A DNA stretch of 64,000 nt from Clostridia bacterium (GTDB lineage Bacteria; Bacillota; Clostridia; Lachnospirales; Lachnospiraceae): NCBI GenBank assembly GCA_009929615.1, contig SAAB01000006.1, positions 1-64,000 of the forward strand, given 5' to 3'. Every line of letters begins with the position of its first letter. Position 1 is the first letter of the stretch. The notes below the pieces were generated by a model. The model saw nothing but the letters and a program-made list of their open reading frames with translations. It was not told the origin of the DNA and did not search any database. The position numbers and the translations under genes were made by a program. Shown here in pieces: positions 62,848-64,000 of this stretch.

Positions 62848-63612
62848 TTAGCGGGTTGATTTATTTGCACCTGCACGTTTGGTCATTTTCGTCATCATCC
62901 GTCCAATAAAAAGTGGATGATGATAGGAAAACTTCATCTGCAGAGCCTGTGAAACCGAGTGGCAGATCACGAATTTCTTTGACCAGATATGTTCTGCCAG
63001 TCCATAACCAACCTTCTTTGGATCAGCCTTGAACTCTTTTGGAATAGGTAGCCCACTTGCAGATGCTGTATTTGTGAGCGGTGGATGGAACAAATGAAAG
63101 GAAATGCCATATTCCTCGTTTTCGATTTCCAGACACTTTGCCAAGGATTCAATCGCCCCCTTTGTGGATGCGTATGGAGAAATATTTGCAAAGCCAGTCA
63201 CACCAACACCGGAACTGGTGAAAATAATACGACCCTTTTTCACCTTACGCATAAAAGGAAGTACTGTTTTTGCCAGTCGAAGTGCTCCAAAATAGTTGAT
63301 ATCCATAACCTTTTGATACACTTCGTAACCGGTATCCGTTTCACTGTCAAAGGTACACACGCAGGCGTTATGTATGGCAATGTCAATATTCCCGAAGCGT
63401 TCTACTGCCTGCTCTACACCATTTTCAATACTGTCAAGCTGCTGCGCATCCGCAATAATCGTTAAAAGCGTATCTGGATATTTTTTTTGCAGTTTGCTGA
63501 TGCCTGACACTTCGATATCAAGCACCGTCACTGAATGTGCCAGTTTCAATAGTTTCTCTGTAAGATAATAGCCGATACCCTGATTAGCACCGACAATTAT
63601 GATGTTTGCCAT
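62848..63612 (-). CDS. Short-chain dehydrogenase/reductase
   Basis: This 254-residue classical SDR has the Rossmann motif GANQGIGYYL (8-17), HNAC (81-84, a variant of NAG), Ser133/134, and the catalytic YASTK with Tyr147 and Lys151. AGGAGGAG lies upstream. The acidic residue after beta2 (Asp32) suggests NAD+ as cofactor. It starts 18 bp after the methyltransferase at the right edge. Confidence 0.88.
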   Translation of the reverse strand: MANIIIVGANQGIGYYLTEKLLKLAHSVTVLDIEVSGISKLQKKYPDTLLTIIADAQQLDSIENGVEQAVERFGNIDIAIHNACVCTFDSETDTGYEVYQKVMDINYFGALRLAKTVLPFMRKVKKGRIIFTSSGVGVTGFANISPYASTKGAIESLAKCLEIENEEYGISFHLFHPPLTNTASASGLPIPKEFKADPKKVGYGLAEHIWSKKFVICHSVSQALQMKFSYHHPLFIGRMMTKMTKRAGANKSTR

Positions 63613-63629
63613 TGTGTCTCCTCCTTTGA

Positions 63630-64000
63630 TTATTTCTTATATTCATAAAGCCGATATAACCTTTTTGAAAATCCACCGGCAAACAATAGCCTGAAGAATG
63701 CATTTTCAAAACCGTGCAATTCGCCGATCAGATCATCTGGCGTCATATTTAACTCCTGTACAAAAGACAGGCAAGTACCATCCAGCAGTTCTTTCGGATC
63801 GTCGATTCCGTGGACTTTGGTAACGCCGACTTCTCCGATTGGATTTTTATACTTTGAAATCCTTGCAGCAAGCACGGTGTAGACATCCATCAAAAGATCG
63901 ACAGAGGAAAAGTGGTCTGTTAAGGATCGCAGCAAAGAAAGCAGTTCACCCTTTGCCAGATACATAGAAAAACCTTCCATGATAATCAGAGCTTTTCTAT
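63630..64000 (-). CDS. Leucine-carboxyl-methyltransferase-like protein (partial, cut by window edge)
   Basis: The frame is open to the last base of the window. Its visible C-terminal half reads LIIMEGFSMYLAKGELLSLL and later HGFENAFFRLLFAGG, the pattern of the PPM/LCM methyltransferase family (PF04072) whose SAM-binding part lies further upstream. Such bacterial proteins methylate carboxyl groups of polyketide- or peptide-type metabolites or are of unknown role. An internal ATG at 63980 would not give a complete domain. Confidence 0.7.
   Translation of the reverse strand, partial: RKALIIMEGFSMYLAKGELLSLLRSLTDHFSSVDLLMDVYTVLAARISKYKNPIGEVGVTKVHGIDDPKELLDGTCLSFVQELNMTPDDLIGELHGFENAFFRLLFAGGFSKRLYRLYEYKK

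Noticed and set aside
1-64000. tRNA, rRNA, CRISPR arrays, transposases or phage genes
   Set aside because: Reading both strands I found no cloverleaf-like cluster, repeat-spacer pattern or recombinase/transposase coding region.

Overview
The window reads as the chromosome of a strictly anaerobic, spore-forming, low-to-mid GC Firmicute, most likely a gut Lachnospiraceae-type Clostridium. The indicators are an alpha/beta-type small acid-soluble spore protein, superoxide reductase plus rubredoxin, AddAB instead of RecBCD, class III fructose-1,6-bisphosphatase, a butyryl-CoA-dehydrogenase/Etf system, a perfect CIRCE element and strong AGGAGG-type ribosome binding sites. The genus is inference. 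No rRNA, tRNA, CRISPR array or insertion sequence was seen.

Region 1 (1-9.8 kb, minus strand) is an acyl-CoA operon: crotonase, EtfB, EtfA, acyl-CoA dehydrogenase, GntP-type permease, fused acyl-CoA:acid CoA-transferase, MaoC-type hydratase and a second acyl-CoA dehydrogenase lacking its C-terminal domain. A -24/-12 (sigma-54) promoter, three GTAAC-N5-GTTAC dyads 170-250 bp upstream and an adjacent PAS/AAA+/Fis activator form a complete sigma-54 control unit. The gene set would import a hydroxy- or unsaturated short-chain acid, load it onto CoA, dehydrate it if needed and reduce the enoyl-CoA.

Region 2 (9.8-31 kb) is mostly housekeeping: Na/Pi symporter, cobalt-precorrin-2 methyltransferase, an RNA-methylase-like protein, pyrBI, a methyltransferase, a secreted C39-like peptidase broken by one amber codon under a MerR-type promoter, a nitroreductase, rubredoxin and superoxide reductase divergent from a Crp/Fnr regulator, CIRCE-controlled ftsH, hslO, a methyltransferase, the SASP gene and addAB.

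Region 3 (31-44 kb) has a lysine riboswitch in front of dapA-dapB-fbp-nadE and a HAD nucleotidase, then cobO, a tandem-OB SSB-like protein, typA, a MATE transporter and a second, dehydrogenase-less etfBA pair.

Region 4 (44-57 kb) is accessory. A compact seven-gene operon (Ntn amidohydrolase lipoprotein, PaaK-like adenylating enzyme, ABC ATPase, FtsX-type permease, small helical protein, cyclophilin-like lipoprotein, LysE exporter) follows a DUF3737-type repeat protein divergent from a LysR regulator. Next come three paralogous sirtuins of the macrodomain-linked (class M) type around an Rrf2 regulator, one with a permuted active site.

Region 5 (57-64 kb) holds XRE-TPR and LuxR-type regulators, an unknown Cys-rich protein, a decayed alarmone-synthetase fragment, and a minus-strand run of small enzymes (VOC, nitroreductase, SRPBCC, methyltransferase, PH/GRAM-like, DUF3795, SDR) ending in a leucine-carboxyl-methyltransferase-type gene cut by the right edge.
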